Shown here: piece by piece, positions 46,106 through 58,000 of the stretch
Position numbering within the stretch: position 1 is the first letter of the stretch
How the letters are laid out: every line of letters begins with the position of its first letter
From: Biscogniauxia marginata
Lineage: Eukaryota; Ascomycota; Sordariomycetes; Xylariales; Xylariaceae
Direction: 5' to 3'
DNA: 64,000 bases
Assembly: GCA_022695795.1 (NCBI GenBank)
Contig: MU404061.1
Coordinates: 558,001-622,000, forward strand
Position numbers and translations under genes: made by a program
The notes under the pieces: model-generated
What the model was told of the DNA's origin: nothing
The model's input: only the letters and a program-made list of their open reading frames with translations
The model's database searches: none

Positions 46106-48452
46106 ATGGCTGGTCGCGACAAGGTCCTGACGCTACGCGCGATCGAGGCGATGATTGCAGAGGGACACATCATAGTCATCTTCGAAGACAGCGTACTGCG
46201 GCTCGACTCTTGGCTCGACAAACACCCCGGAGGTCGGCTGGCTATCCTACACATGGTAGGAAGAGATGCGACCGACGAGATCAAAGTGTAAATACCTCCC
46301 GCCCTTACGTTCATGCAAGCTCCCAGAACCCAATCTCCAGCTCGATTCCAATCTCAATCTCCCAATCCCAGTTGCAGTTTCAGTTCCAGTCCTAGTCACA
46401 GTCCCGTTCTCTCGTCCATGCCTACCTATGCATATATATACACCTATACCCATGTCCATGTCCATGCCCATGCCCATGCCCATACCCATTCCCAGACAGG
46501 AAAAGAAAAGAAAACGAAAAAAAGACAGAATGAAAGCCCCAAACTGAGAATAGTTGGAAGCTTAATTGTGTTGTGCCAAAGCAGACGGGAAGTTCCAGCG
46601 TCCAAACGGCTTGTGTCATGTTGTCGTCCTGATCCCGTCGTTATTACGTCATAACTGCGAGCAATGCGCCGCATTGGAGCAGGTACGTATACATAGTAAG
46701 CTGAAGCTAAACATGATTGGTGTGGGGGATGCAGGTACCATTCTGCGGCCACACTTAAGACGATGCGCGCCTTCCGCATAGGCCGGAAACCAGCGGGATG
46801 TTACGTCAACCGCACGCCGCCAATCAGAGGCGGCATTTACCGCGGAGAAGACGCCGACGAAGCCTTGCTGACACCCCCACGCCACTACGCACCCTCTGCC
46901 CCGGACACGGACGAGGACGCGACCGACGACGCCGTCAGCATAGTCTCGGACCAGACCTCGCTGACTTCGGCAACGTCGCTCACTTCCGACTGCGCCAGCA
47001 ATGCCGGTGTCGACGCCGCCCACACGAGCATCCGAAGGCGCATGCCCATCTGCCCCGACAGCGCAAAGCAGGCATTGCGTGGAAAGCCCGTCTCGGATGG
47101 GCTGGCGCTGGCGTCGGCGGGGTTGCTCCAGCTGTCTGCGGCCGAGTTCACCGATTTGGCTGTGCAGCAAGACGCCGAGCAGGATCGTCTAGGATATCCC
47201 TCGCTGGATCCGGCCGTGCAGCAAGACATCGCCCGCCGGTATCGGGCTTTGCATCAACGCGTCCATGATGAAGGCTTGTACGACTGTCCGTACGTCGAGT
47301 ACGGCAAGGAGATGATCCGCTACACCGCCCTCTTCACGGGGTTCGCGGTATTCCTGCACTATGGCTGGTATATGACGTCGGCTTCCTTCCTGGGTTTGTT
47401 CTGGGTTCGTTGATAGGCCCTATAGCACCTGATCCGAGAGAATATACTGACATTTTCCCTTTAGCACCAAATCATGTTCACGGCGCACGACGCCGGACAC
47501 CGGGCCATCACCCATAACTTCGTTGTAGATACCCTCATTGGCATATTCATCGCCGACTTCTGCTGCGGTCTGTCGATTGGATGGTGGAAGAGTAGTCACA
47601 ACGTTCACCATCTGGTCACTAACCAACCGGTTCGTTAGCCCCTTAGATCCCCGAACCGTTATAAGGCAATCCAAATGTGCTAACAAATTTCTATAGGAAC
47701 ACGACCCAGATATCCAGAATGTCCCCCTATTCGCCACATCCCCTGCATTCTTCAAATCGATCCGCTCCTCGTATTATGATGGCTTTGTGTTTGCCTGGGA
47801 CGCGGTGGCTGACTTCCTGGTCCCTTATCAACACTACACCTACTACCCCATCATGGCAGTCGCGCGCTTCAATCTATACCTACTGTCCTGGCTGCACGTG
47901 CTGTCGAACAGGTCGTCGTCGCTTGGTGGTAGTAAGGCCTGGTGGATTCGTCCCACCGAAGTAGCCTTTATGGCTTGCTACTGGTTCCTCTTCGGCTACT
48001 GCTTACTCTGGCGCGCACTCCCGACCTGGACTGCCCGAGTCGCCTTCGTCCTGGTATCCCACATGGTCACCATGCCGCTACACGTCCAGATCACCTTATC
48101 GCACTGGGCTATGTCTACCTCAGACCTGGGCGAGTCCGAGTCTTTCCCCCAGCGCCAGCTGCGTACCACCATGGACGTCGACTGCCCCGCCTGGCTCGAC
48201 TTTATCCACGGCGGTCTGCAGTTCCAGGCTGTTCATCATCTGTTCCCGCGAGTTCCTCGACACAACCTCCGCAAAGTCCAGGTCATGGTGCGGGAGTTCT
48301 GTGACGAAACTAAAATTCCCTACTCGATCCTGGGATTCGTAGATGGGAACCGCAAGGTCCTGGGCCGGCTGGAAGAGGTCGGTGATCAGGTCAAAATCCT
48401 GATCAACTGCCAGAAGTATATGGCCGAGACGGGGGAGTCTGGATTACATTGA
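46106..48452 (+). CDS. Delta-8 sphingolipid desaturase with N-terminal cytochrome b5 domain
   Basis: Four exons, 46106-46287, 46735-47404, 47465-47629 and 47697-48452, encode 590 residues. The b5 domain has its heme motif HPGG at 40-43 and second heme His at 63 (VYHSAATL), and the first intron falls exactly between them. The desaturase part has the three histidine boxes: HDAGH (292-296), HNVHH (329-333) and QAVHH (516-520). The Gln in the third box is typical of front-end desaturases fused to b5. Hydrophobic segments around the boxes fit an ER membrane protein. In fungi this enzyme introduces the delta-8 double bond into the long-chain base of glucosylceramides. Residues about 85-150 form a Ser/Thr/Asp-rich linker. 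Intron 1 is unusually long (447 nt) and repeat-rich, and introns 2 and 3 both start GTTCGT. Confidence 0.93.
46447..46495. repeat. Tandem CCATGY hexamers inside desaturase intron 1
   Basis: About eight consecutive units of CCATGT/CCATGC and variants lie inside the 447-nt intron. Upstream, near 46370-46400, there are looser CAGTYC hexamers. Confidence 0.75.
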
Positions 48453-51085
48453 ACGCTAGCCGCATTGTAATATAAGGTTTACATACAAATAGAGTGGAAC
48501 GCATGATTTCTTTTTAAATGCTCGTGGCATGTAGTGTAATGTTTTCAATTTTATGAAAGAAATTTCCTTTTAATAAACCAATATGCTTGAAAGAATGCAT
48601 AGCATGTTCTAATTGATATGTTCAATGTCTTCAAGCAATTGATTATGTAAATTAATTGCGATAGGAACAGTATACGCTATATCCCGCCAAGATCATGTCT
48701 TGTCTGTAAGTAAAATGCTAGAGCTCAGCTAACGAACCCTTGGAAGATTGATTCATTGTTGATTGAGAAGAAAGCGGATCGCCAAGATGGGATCTCGGAG
48801 ATAACCTGATGTGAAGGTTTCGAAGACAGTAACATCACACACCCCCTTCCTCCCCATACACGAACAAAGCTGATGCAGGTTAATTGGGTTAAGTACGACG
48901 GAAGGGTTACGGCCTCAGAGCATGGCGAGTGGTAGCCAAGATTGCTTCAATCTGATGGATGGGAGAATGCCGCGGAATTTTGTGTCGAGAAATACGACGA
49001 GAAGAATCCCCTGACGAAGGATGACTTGGGGAGACATGGATTGATCGAATCATCACCAACTCAGGGGGGAGTCTTCAAGGCAACGCCATTTGAGATCCCG
49101 TCCGTCCGTCCGTCGAGACTATCGAAGCGTTAGAGGCCGTGCTGAATTAATTGGGTGTAGCTTTTCTTGTATTAGAATTCCCGTTTGAAAATAAGTTAGA
49201 GACGGTTGGTGATGATCACATTGATATCCTGTGTCTATGGGATATGTGGGATTGGCGTGGAGGAAAGCGAAGGCTTTACAGTCTGTTCGAGATGACAGGA
49301 TGGAAATCAGCATGGTGGACTTTCGTCAGCTTCTTCGAGGCGACGCTCGGGTTTGGTATATTGTGGTATAATCGACTTTTGCTCTGTTCTTCTTTCTGGG
49401 ATCTCGGATTGATGCGAAGCAACTCATCTCGAGGACGCCGCAGCGCATCCAAATTTGCGCTGTCAAATGCATCAGCATTATTCTCCTGTCGGAGTTCTTG
49501 ATGTTTCGGTGTTTTGAATGCGACTACAACCCGCTACCTCGCTGTAGCATAATCTCAATAATGCGAAGCCGACAGTACATGGCAGAAGCTGCCAGTGAGA
49601 TTGTGTATAGATTCAACCTGGGAACACCACTATCGATTCTTGAAGCACCGCAAAGTCGATATTTCACGAGACGATAAGTAAACTGTATATATGGTGAGTT
49701 TAAGACGATTACTGTAAAACAGGGTTAAAATGTTTTCTGTCATGTTTATTAGCCACCCCCTCAGGTTTGACTGATAATGGACTTCTGCCGGGCATTAAAG
49801 TCCAGACATTGTGCCCGTCTCTGAACAACATATTAGCACAACGAAGAAAACTTGGACAAGCAAGTCGAAAGCTCAAGGGATATGCTCCGTAAACGCATAA
49901 ATTCTCTTCATCGCTTAAGACTTAAGACAACAGAAAGACACCGGAAGAAAGTACAATGCAAGCGAACATCTTGCCGCCCTGCCTCAAGTGTAAACACTAC
50001 ATGTATGATTATATATGATAACCCCTTGAGATTACCATTAGATACACGTTTATTAAACGCAGGTACTCAAGAAACCTGACAACCCGATGGATAACGATTC
50101 CCCATGCTGAGAGCCGCTCGATAACGTATTGCTGAAATGTCAGCAGCCCCTACGGCAGCAATCGATAAAACAAGCTAAGCTGTACCTGTAAGCCACACTG
50201 ACGAGCTGTCGCTAAACCGGCAAAGTCGTCCCCGAAAGACATAATCGAAGACACGAAGAGTCCTTCGGGCAAGGAGACCACCACATCGTCGTGGGCGCGA
50301 ATGTGTATATACCAGCGAGATATTTCCTTGTCCACGGACGCGTAGTCCTCAAAGTATCAAACGAACGATCAGGCAGGTAAACGAGGATGATCACGTTCAA
50401 TCAGACAAGCGAGCGATTTTGCTTGGATATTTCACGATGATTACCTAGAAACAGGAGACGGACGGCCTTACAGAAAAGGGAAACACAGGAAAGACATTCG
50501 TGGGTATAGTATAGGAAGAAGAGAGGAATCTAGTTAGAAAGTCACGATAATGTTGAAATTGATGAAAGCTAAACTACTATATCGCAATAATAAGCCAGAT
50601 AGGTGTCGGCTACAGAATAAATCTTTACCAGTATGTAAAACGTTAGGTTAGGCCATAAGTTCTCCGTTTCGCGCCAATTGAAGTGAATGTGGAAATGTAC
50701 ATATAATCCAATTCCGGAAAGGTTAGAAATTCAAAGTACATACCTCAACTATCACGGTCATATGATGTTGCTGTATGTTCACTGAAAGGAAACTTCAATG
50801 TCACGATACCTCGGATTACGTCAATCGCAGCCAAAGTTAGGTGCTGGTGACTACCGACATCATATTAAAACGGGGTGGGGTTTGGGGCTCTCAGGGGGGG
50901 TTGGAGATCTGCGATAGGGACCTTCTCTAATTGGCCAGTCCCCCGTATCGCGACTCATCTCCAGCGGGGACGATATGCATCGTCTCCAGTATCTCTCTCT
51001 CCTTCTCCTTACATCTTATCTCTCCTTCTCTTTCCCCCCTCTCTTCTTTCTCCCCTCTCATGCAAATGCGTACCGTCCAGAGACT
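48453..51085. promoter_or_regulatory. Intergenic region before the CE9-like gene
   Basis: The first part is the 3' flank of the desaturase. Frames at 48942-49133, 49151-49501 and 50150-50335 (minus) lack domains and are not called. The last 120 bases form a strong CT-rich tract that is most likely the 5' UTR of the downstream gene. Confidence 0.45.
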
Positions 51086-54013
51086 ATGGATTATGAGAAG
51101 AACGAGCTGCCGCCGTACAGCGTCGCTGTTGCGGCCCCGGACCGGTGCAGGCGCTGGTCTGTACGGCGCTCGCGAGGACTGAGGTTCTTCGCCCTCGCGG
51201 GCCTTGCTTTCATCGTCTATGCACAGTGGAGGCAGATAAGTACCGACGCGGGGGCCAGGTCACCTCATGCTTCTCAATTGTCCATTGAGAAACTCGAGGT
51301 GAACCTGCAGTTGTGCTCAAAGCTCCGGTCCAAGCCGAACGATCCGGTCGGTGCTGGGCGTGAACGGAATGCTCGTTACGTCGATGGTCACAAGCCGACT
51401 CTCATCAAGAATGCCACCGTTTGGGTCGGTGAGCCCGTAGAGGGTACTAGCGATGAGGATGCGCGGGCCGGCAAGGGCTATGCGTGGCTGAATGCTGACG
51501 TATATCTGGAGTATGGCCTTATCAAGAAAGTCGGAAAAGATATCGACGCAAGTTCCTTCTCATCCAATTACCTGGTTTATGAGGCCAATGGCCGCCCGCT
51601 CACCAGCGGCATCATCGACATGCATAGCCACGCGGGCGTGGACGGCTTACCTTCTCTCGTCGGAAACAACGATGTCAACGAGATGAGCACCGATATCACG
51701 CCGTATGTACGCTCCATTGACGGGCTAAACCCCAATGATCATCAAATCCAGGTCATCAAGTCAGGTGGCGTGACGACTAGCTTAGTCCTCCCCGGATCGG
51801 GAAACAACATCGGCGGGGAGGCCTATGTCATCAAGCATGCCGTCGGAAAAGCCGATGGCCGCAATGAGACCTCGGCGGCAGATATGCTGGCGGCCCCTGA
51901 TAATCCTTGGCGCTATATGAAAATGGCCTGTGGTGAAAATGCCAAGAGGACTTACGGAAAAGTCGGAGAGCATGGCCCTATAAGTCGACTAGGCGAGTCC
52001 TGGCAGTTTCGACACGCATTCGAGCAGGCGGCAAATCTAGTCCTCGCGCAAGATGGTTGGTGTCAGGCGGCTGAATCGATTGGCGTCCAGAATATGGACA
52101 GCTACTTACCGCAAGAGCTTAGATGGGAATCGTTAGGTGCAGTGCTACGCGGGCAGGTCCATGTAAACACACACTGTTACACAATACCGGATCTCGAGGC
52201 ATTTGTAGATCACACGAACGAGTTCAAATTTCCCGTGCGGGCGTTTCATCACGCCCACCAGACATATCTTGTCCCTGAGATTCTCAAGCGAGCGTGGGGT
52301 GACTCGCCACCAGCAGCGGCACTGTTCGCAGACAATATGTGGTATAAGGCAGAGGCATACGTTGGATCCGAGTACGCGGGTAAACTGTTGTACGAGGACG
52401 GCCTGACGCCTATCTACGTTAGCGACAACCCCGTCTTGAATGCCCAGCATGTGGTGTTTGAGGCTGCCAAGGCCTACGGGTACGGATTGCCGTATCACGC
52501 TGCTATAGCTTCGGTCACGACTGCACCAGCTGAGAGACTTGGACTGGGCCAGCGGCTGGGCAAAGTCAAGGCTGGCTATGACGCGGACATTGCAGTCTGG
52601 GATAGTGATCCTCTGAGTGTCGGTGCGGCTCCCATTCAAGTCTGGATCGACGGAACCGCCCAGTTTGAAGACCCGGTCGAGCTCAAGAAACCATATACAG
52701 TGCCTACCGAAGCGGCCCCTCCTGCTCCAGCAACTGCTGAGGAGCCGGTCGCAGCTACAGATGTCATATTTACGGGTGTCTCCAAGTCATTCGTATCTAC
52801 TAGTGTCCGGAAAGGAGATTTTGAGGGCGGGAACTTGACCGTCACAATCTCCGACAGCAAGATTACCTGCATCGGTACATGTACGGAGGAACTCCATGCC
52901 GCCTCAAAGGCCGGAACCAAGATCATCTCCCTGCAGAACGGCTACGTCACGAAGCCCTTCACGGCCTTCGGCTCCCTGGTAGGCCTCAACGCAATCGACG
53001 CCGAACGCGACACGGACAACGGCGGGGGCGTGGAGATCTTCAGCCGCGGCGTCGACGGCCTCGCCCTCGACACCAAGAAGCTGCGCTACGCGCACAAGTA
53101 CGGCGTGACGCGGGCCATCTCGGCGCCCAAGTACACCGGGCAGATGACGCACCAGGGCACGAGCGTCGGCTTCCGCACGGGCGCCCGCAACGCCCTCGAG
53201 CAGGGCGCCGTCTTCGCCGAGGACGCCGCCGTCCACTACACGCTCGACCTGAGCGCCAAGCGCGGCAGCACCTCCATATCCAACGCCGTCGGGTCGCTGC
53301 GCCGCAAGCTCCTCGAAGCCGTGGACGCGAACGCGAACGCGAACGCGACAGCGACCGCCACACGCGCGGACCAGTTCTCCGAGGCCGCGTTCCTGGGCCG
53401 GGTCGTGGACGGGACCCTGCCCCTCGCCGTCACGGTCCACAGCGCCGACGTCATCGCCTCGCTCCTCAAGCTCAAGGAGACCGTCGACGGCGCCATCGCC
53501 GCGTCTAGGGGATCTGCCGCGGGGGGCATAAGGCTCGCCGTCGTCGGCGGCGCCGAGTCGTTCCTGGTCGCGGACGAGCTGGCGGCGGCGGGCGTCGGCG
53601 TCGTGCTCGTGCCGCTGCTCGCGTACGGGCAGGCGTGGGACGGGCGCCGCGCGCTCACGGGGGCGCCGCTCACGAACGGCACCGCGCTCGACGGGCTGCT
53701 GGCGGCGGGCGCGCGCGCCGCCGTCGGGCTCGAGGAGGACTGGCTCGTGCGCGACCTCGGGCTGCTCGCGGGCGTCGCGTACAGGAACGCGGGCGGGGCG
53801 CTCGGCGAGCGCGAGGCGCTGGAGCTGGTGGGGGGGAATGTTTATGAGATACTGGGGTTGAAGGTGGACGGTGATGGGGGGCTGGGCAAGGGTGAGGGTG
53901 AGGGTGATGTGAGCGAGTTCGTCGTGTTCGAGGGGAGCCCGCTGGAGGTGGGATCGCGGGTTAGGGCCGTGGGGGGCGGGCTGGGGGTTGTGAGTCTTTT
54001 TGAATATGTGTAG
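51086..54013 (+). CDS. Membrane-anchored amidohydrolase, CE9 (GlcNAc-6-P deacetylase) type
   Basis: A single exon. I choose the ATG at 51086 (975 residues), giving MDYEKNELPPYSVAV, a basic patch and one transmembrane helix at about 33-48: a type II membrane protein. An in-frame ATG at 50975 would add 37 residues encoded by the CT-rich leader. The first half carries the metal motif H180-S-H182 (DMHSHAGVDG), HHAHQTY further on, and the amidohydrolase closing block LGKVKAGYDADIAVWDSDPLS. Fungal proteins of this type are listed as carbohydrate esterase family 9 because of their kinship to N-acetylglucosamine-6-phosphate deacetylase, but their real substrate is uncertain. The second half (about 600-975) is less conserved, contains an Asn-Ala repeat and is much more G+C-rich. 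Length is typical for the fungal group. Confidence 0.87.
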   Translation: MDYEKNELPPYSVAVAAPDRCRRWSVRRSRGLRFFALAGLAFIVYAQWRQISTDAGARSPHASQLSIEKLEVNLQLCSKLRSKPNDPVGAGRERNARYVDGHKPTLIKNATVWVGEPVEGTSDEDARAGKGYAWLNADVYLEYGLIKKVGKDIDASSFSSNYLVYEANGRPLTSGIIDMHSHAGVDGLPSLVGNNDVNEMSTDITPYVRSIDGLNPNDHQIQVIKSGGVTTSLVLPGSGNNIGGEAYVIKHAVGKADGRNETSAADMLAAPDNPWRYMKMACGENAKRTYGKVGEHGPISRLGESWQFRHAFEQAANLVLAQDGWCQAAESIGVQNMDSYLPQELRWESLGAVLRGQVHVNTHCYTIPDLEAFVDHTNEFKFPVRAFHHAHQTYLVPEILKRAWGDSPPAAALFADNMWYKAEAYVGSEYAGKLLYEDGLTPIYVSDNPVLNAQHVVFEAAKAYGYGLPYHAAIASVTTAPAERLGLGQRLGKVKAGYDADIAVWDSDPLSVGAAPIQVWIDGTAQFEDPVELKKPYTVPTEAAPPAPATAEEPVAATDVIFTGVSKSFVSTSVRKGDFEGGNLTVTISDSKITCIGTCTEELHAASKAGTKIISLQNGYVTKPFTAFGSLVGLNAIDAERDTDNGGGVEIFSRGVDGLALDTKKLRYAHKYGVTRAISAPKYTGQMTHQGTSVGFRTGARNALEQGAVFAEDAAVHYTLDLSAKRGSTSISNAVGSLRRKLLEAVDANANANATATATRADQFSEAAFLGRVVDGTLPLAVTVHSADVIASLLKLKETVDGAIAASRGSAAGGIRLAVVGGAESFLVADELAAAGVGVVLVPLLAYGQAWDGRRALTGAPLTNGTALDGLLAAGARAAVGLEEDWLVRDLGLLAGVAYRNAGGALGEREALELVGGNVYEILGLKVDGDGGLGKGEGEGDVSEFVVFEGSPLEVGSRVRAVGGGLGVVSLFEYV

Positions 54014-55046
54014 GGAGGGAGGGAGTAGGGGGGCTTTGCGGCGGCGTGTAAGTAGGTGGGTAGATATGTGTTATGGTAGGTTTAGTTGGTTGGTGTTTGG
54101 GGCGTACCCTCTGTTTAGGTAGGTAGGTACTCGATGTCGATATTGACTTCAAGATTACTTGAGTATTCGTTTTTAGTTGTATCTAGCCTGGGCATGATAA
54201 TAGGCGTGGTGACCGAGTAACTGTATGTTCCATTGGACGTGTTTAATATGTACGATGTGGTCGGGGAGAACCCCTATATGTCATGATGGATCGGCCTGGC
54301 TGAGTTGGGTTCCCTGTGGTATCTCGTGATAATGGCTGGTTGCTACTGAAGACGCCTGTACTGGGAGATAAGGTGCCCAACCCTTTTTGGGGCTACATGA
54401 ATCTAGGCTATGTAGGTATCTAGGTACCTAACTACGCTTAAACTCTCTTATAGGTTACCTAGGTAGGTAGAGAAAGGGACGTCTATGTATAAGTACCTAC
54501 AGCGTAGGTAGGTATGTAGGTTATTTAGGTGGTGCCTACGGGGCCTTCCACTCATTATTTTGGTACATGTATTTAGTGTAGTAGTGGCCCGCGATACTAG
54601 AATGTATAGCAGAAATCCTATACCTGTGGTATCTTCCCGCTGGTAGTGGCTGTGATAATGGATATGTACCTTTGTAACACAGGTGTTAGCAGGGTGTTCA
54701 AAGAGGTAGGAGTTGAACATGAAGTTATATAGGTACGTATCTACCTAGATACCTTGTTGCCTAGACGCACGGACCACAACTACAGCATAGTGCAACAGCT
54801 AACGCAACCTAGTAGGACGCGCTGAACCCACCTACAGCAAATCTATACCTACACCCCTCACCTATGCCCCATATCTTCATACATCTCCCATCTTATCCAC
54901 ACACCCTTTTGATACTCCCTTCACGCGGTTTGACGCGCCCACCGACATCTCCACTCTCTCTTTTTTCTGTAGCCATCACCGACCGACGATCCGACATTCC
55001 TAACACATCAATTTCATTGTCTCTAGTGATGGTACCATGAGTCCAA
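54014..55046. repeat. Intergenic region rich in TAGGTAGGTA / TACCTAGGTA motifs
   Basis: Clusters of the motif lie at about 54110-54130, 54410-54480, 54500-54535 and 54730-54760. No gene is seen. The right end is pyrimidine-rich and forms the likely 5' UTR of the Myb gene. Confidence 0.6.
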
Positions 55047-58000
55047 ATGGGTCAATCTAGCAGCGGACAGCGGCCCGAGGCCATTAGTTACCTGGACAGC
55101 GACGACGAGCGCGGATTCAAACCCTCCAGGAGTCATTCACCCGACATCGCTTTTTCGAGTCAAGTTCCTGCCTCTACCGACCGCCATCGGCCCTTCACGC
55201 TATCAGACGTGCAGCAATTCAAATACGAGGCCTCCAGCTCTCCTACTGTGCCGCGGCCTACCGAATCCTCACCAGTTCAAGTCCCGAAAGTGGAGGCAAT
55301 GAATTCCCCGTCTGTCGCTAGTTCACACAACTCCCTTTCTGCCCAATCGACCAGATTTAAATCGCCTATATCTAGAAAGAAGAAGAAGAAGAAGCGAAAC
55401 AAGCGACGCTCCAGCTCAACTCGGCGTCTCGAAGATGACAATCAACCCTCACTTCCCCGTTCTTCAATTGACCTCGATGGACCCACCGACCGCAATCAGA
55501 AGGCTGAATTGGCCGACGAGCTAAACGATGACGACGACGGTATACCTCAGGTACATAGTGAATTTGACATGAACGAAGCGCCTACATCAGGTGACATGCT
55601 GTCTGAGAAAAAGAAGCGGCGGCAGCAGAAAAGGGAGAGAAAGGCACAGAAGAAGGCAGCCAAGCAAATGAGATTGCGCACCGAAGGAGAGGACAATACA
55701 TCTCTATCCCATAAATACGAGCCTTTGGAAATCTATGAAACCACCCTTCCAGGCACCCTCGATTCCCCGAAACCTAATTCTGATTCTGATTCCCGTGCCG
55801 ACGTCACTATAGCCACCTTACCAGACGACCTCGCAGATGCAGTAGTAAAATCATCTAAGAAGCGCAAATTACACGATTCCGGTGATGTCAAGAAGACTAA
55901 GAAGCGAAAGCGCCACCATGGTAGTAGGAAGTTTAGTGTGCATTCAGCATCCGGCGACTCGGGCGACACCGGCAACTATGCGGGTGAGGATGTCTCCACG
56001 ACTGAAGTCATCACTGGAAGCCAATCTCATGAGCCTACACATGCCAAAAATCAGAGCTCCCCGCCATCTGGAAATAATGATAGCAACTTCAGCAACCTTG
56101 CTGAGAAACTATATACCGGTCGCAAAAGTACTACGAGCTTGGAGGTGGAGCAACGTAAGGGGAGTGATGCCAATAATGATGTACAAAATCTGTTGCCAAA
56201 TCACACTCGCATGGAGCATGGATCTCGAGACTCATCTTTCTCGCTTGCATCTATTTCCAATGGTGTTGATCCCAACGTCGATTCAGAGGCATCTTTAAAC
56301 ATACCCCCTGTCGATGAGATGGATGTGGATGTGGATGGTTCTACTGGAAAAGCTCCTGATGAAGATAGTCCTGCATCTGAGTCTGGGCATGACACCTCAA
56401 GCTCCGACGAAAAGCATCAAGGAAATCAAATGGTGGTTGACGAGATCAACGAGATTGATGAAGAGCCTGGAGCTTATCACGACAATGATACTGATGAAAA
56501 TTGCAATGACGATGTCCCGAATGACGATTCTAACTCAGAGGCACCGAGTTCAGCAAAAGCAACCCAGCTGGATCCCAATGGCGCGGGCATGCGAATACCC
56601 GATTCGCATAGTGATGATAATGCAACGAACAACAATGAGCTTACAAATGGCGTGTCCGAAGATCAAGTTGAAGTCCCTTCTTCAGTCCCATATCAACCAA
56701 ACTATAGCTCTGAAGCAGGTTCAGACACACAGGAGCACTCTAAACCCAGCACTGGACGAAGGCGTGTTGCTAAGACACCTTACTATGATCGCAAAGCAAA
56801 ACTCATCACAGATGCGTTCAGGGAACTGCCCTCACCAAGCGCTGCGGCTGCCTCCCGAAGGATAAATAGCCGGGAAGCGGGCAAAAAGGATGACAACACC
56901 ATTTCCGGTCCATCCAATGCATCAGCGGGCAAAAAGAAAAGAAAAATATCGGCCATGCTAAGAGGAAATGATGAAGATAGTTCTGATTATGAACCGTCGA
57001 CTTCATCTAAACCTCGTTCTGCTAGACAGAGCTTTCAGAAGGCCGAAGGGGGAAGCGGGAAAAAGAAAACCGGCCCTTTTACAGATGCTGAACTTGGGGA
57101 TATCAGTCGGGCAGTTGAACGTTGGCGAGAGGACCATGAGATGACCCAGTTTCAAATTAATAAACTGATCCAGAGTCCCCCTAAGCAGGCTAGGACTAAA
57201 GGCATGTGGGATTGGATCGCGGCAGCCTGCCCCGACAGACCGCGCCAGAAAGTCATCAATCAGTGCCGTCGGAAGTTTCATAACTTTGTAGCTCGAGGAA
57301 CCTGGACGGATGAGCAGCACGACGAACTAACCCAATTGGTTGCCATGCATGGAGAAAAGCATGCCAAGATTGGCAAGATCATTAATCGTCACCCTGAAGA
57401 TGTTCGAGACCGAATCCGAAACTACGTGCGGTGCGGTGACAACCGCCGTACAAACGCCTGGGATGATGCTGAGGAGTCCAAGCTCAAAATTATTGTCCGT
57501 GAAGCTATAGGATTACTCGAAGCTCTGCGTGAGAAGGATCGCAAGGCACGCAAAGATAAGTCGAAGCAACTCATTCAGAACGAGGATCCTATTGAAGATC
57601 AAATCGACTGGGCAGTTGTTAGCGAACGGATGGGTACTCGCGGCCGTCTTCAATGCATCACGAAGTGGAAGCGTATTAAGGCTCAGAGCAGGGCTATAGG
57701 CGCCGAGGGGCTCGCTCACGTGATCCATGAGGCACGAGAATCAGCAGTAGCTATGTCGCATATAGACCGGTACAGGATTGTCAGAGCCATTCGGTCTTCT
57801 GGTGCCAATGCGGATAGCCGCATCCCATGGGCAAGAATTCGAGATGAGCTACTAGGGGAAGAGGGAGGGACCCGTGCTATGATCATGGTTGTCTGGTACC
57901 GCCTCAAACTCTCTGTCCTTGACTGGAAAATCATGTCGACTCACGAGGTCGCTCACCAACTGATAAAGGAATATCGAGAAAAGCAAGCGCTTAAATTCCC

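Noticed and set aside
49151..49501. 116-codon frame with a hydrophobic Trp/Phe-rich centre
   Set aside because: No ATG start in a good context, no recognisable motif and no paired exon; left as non-coding.
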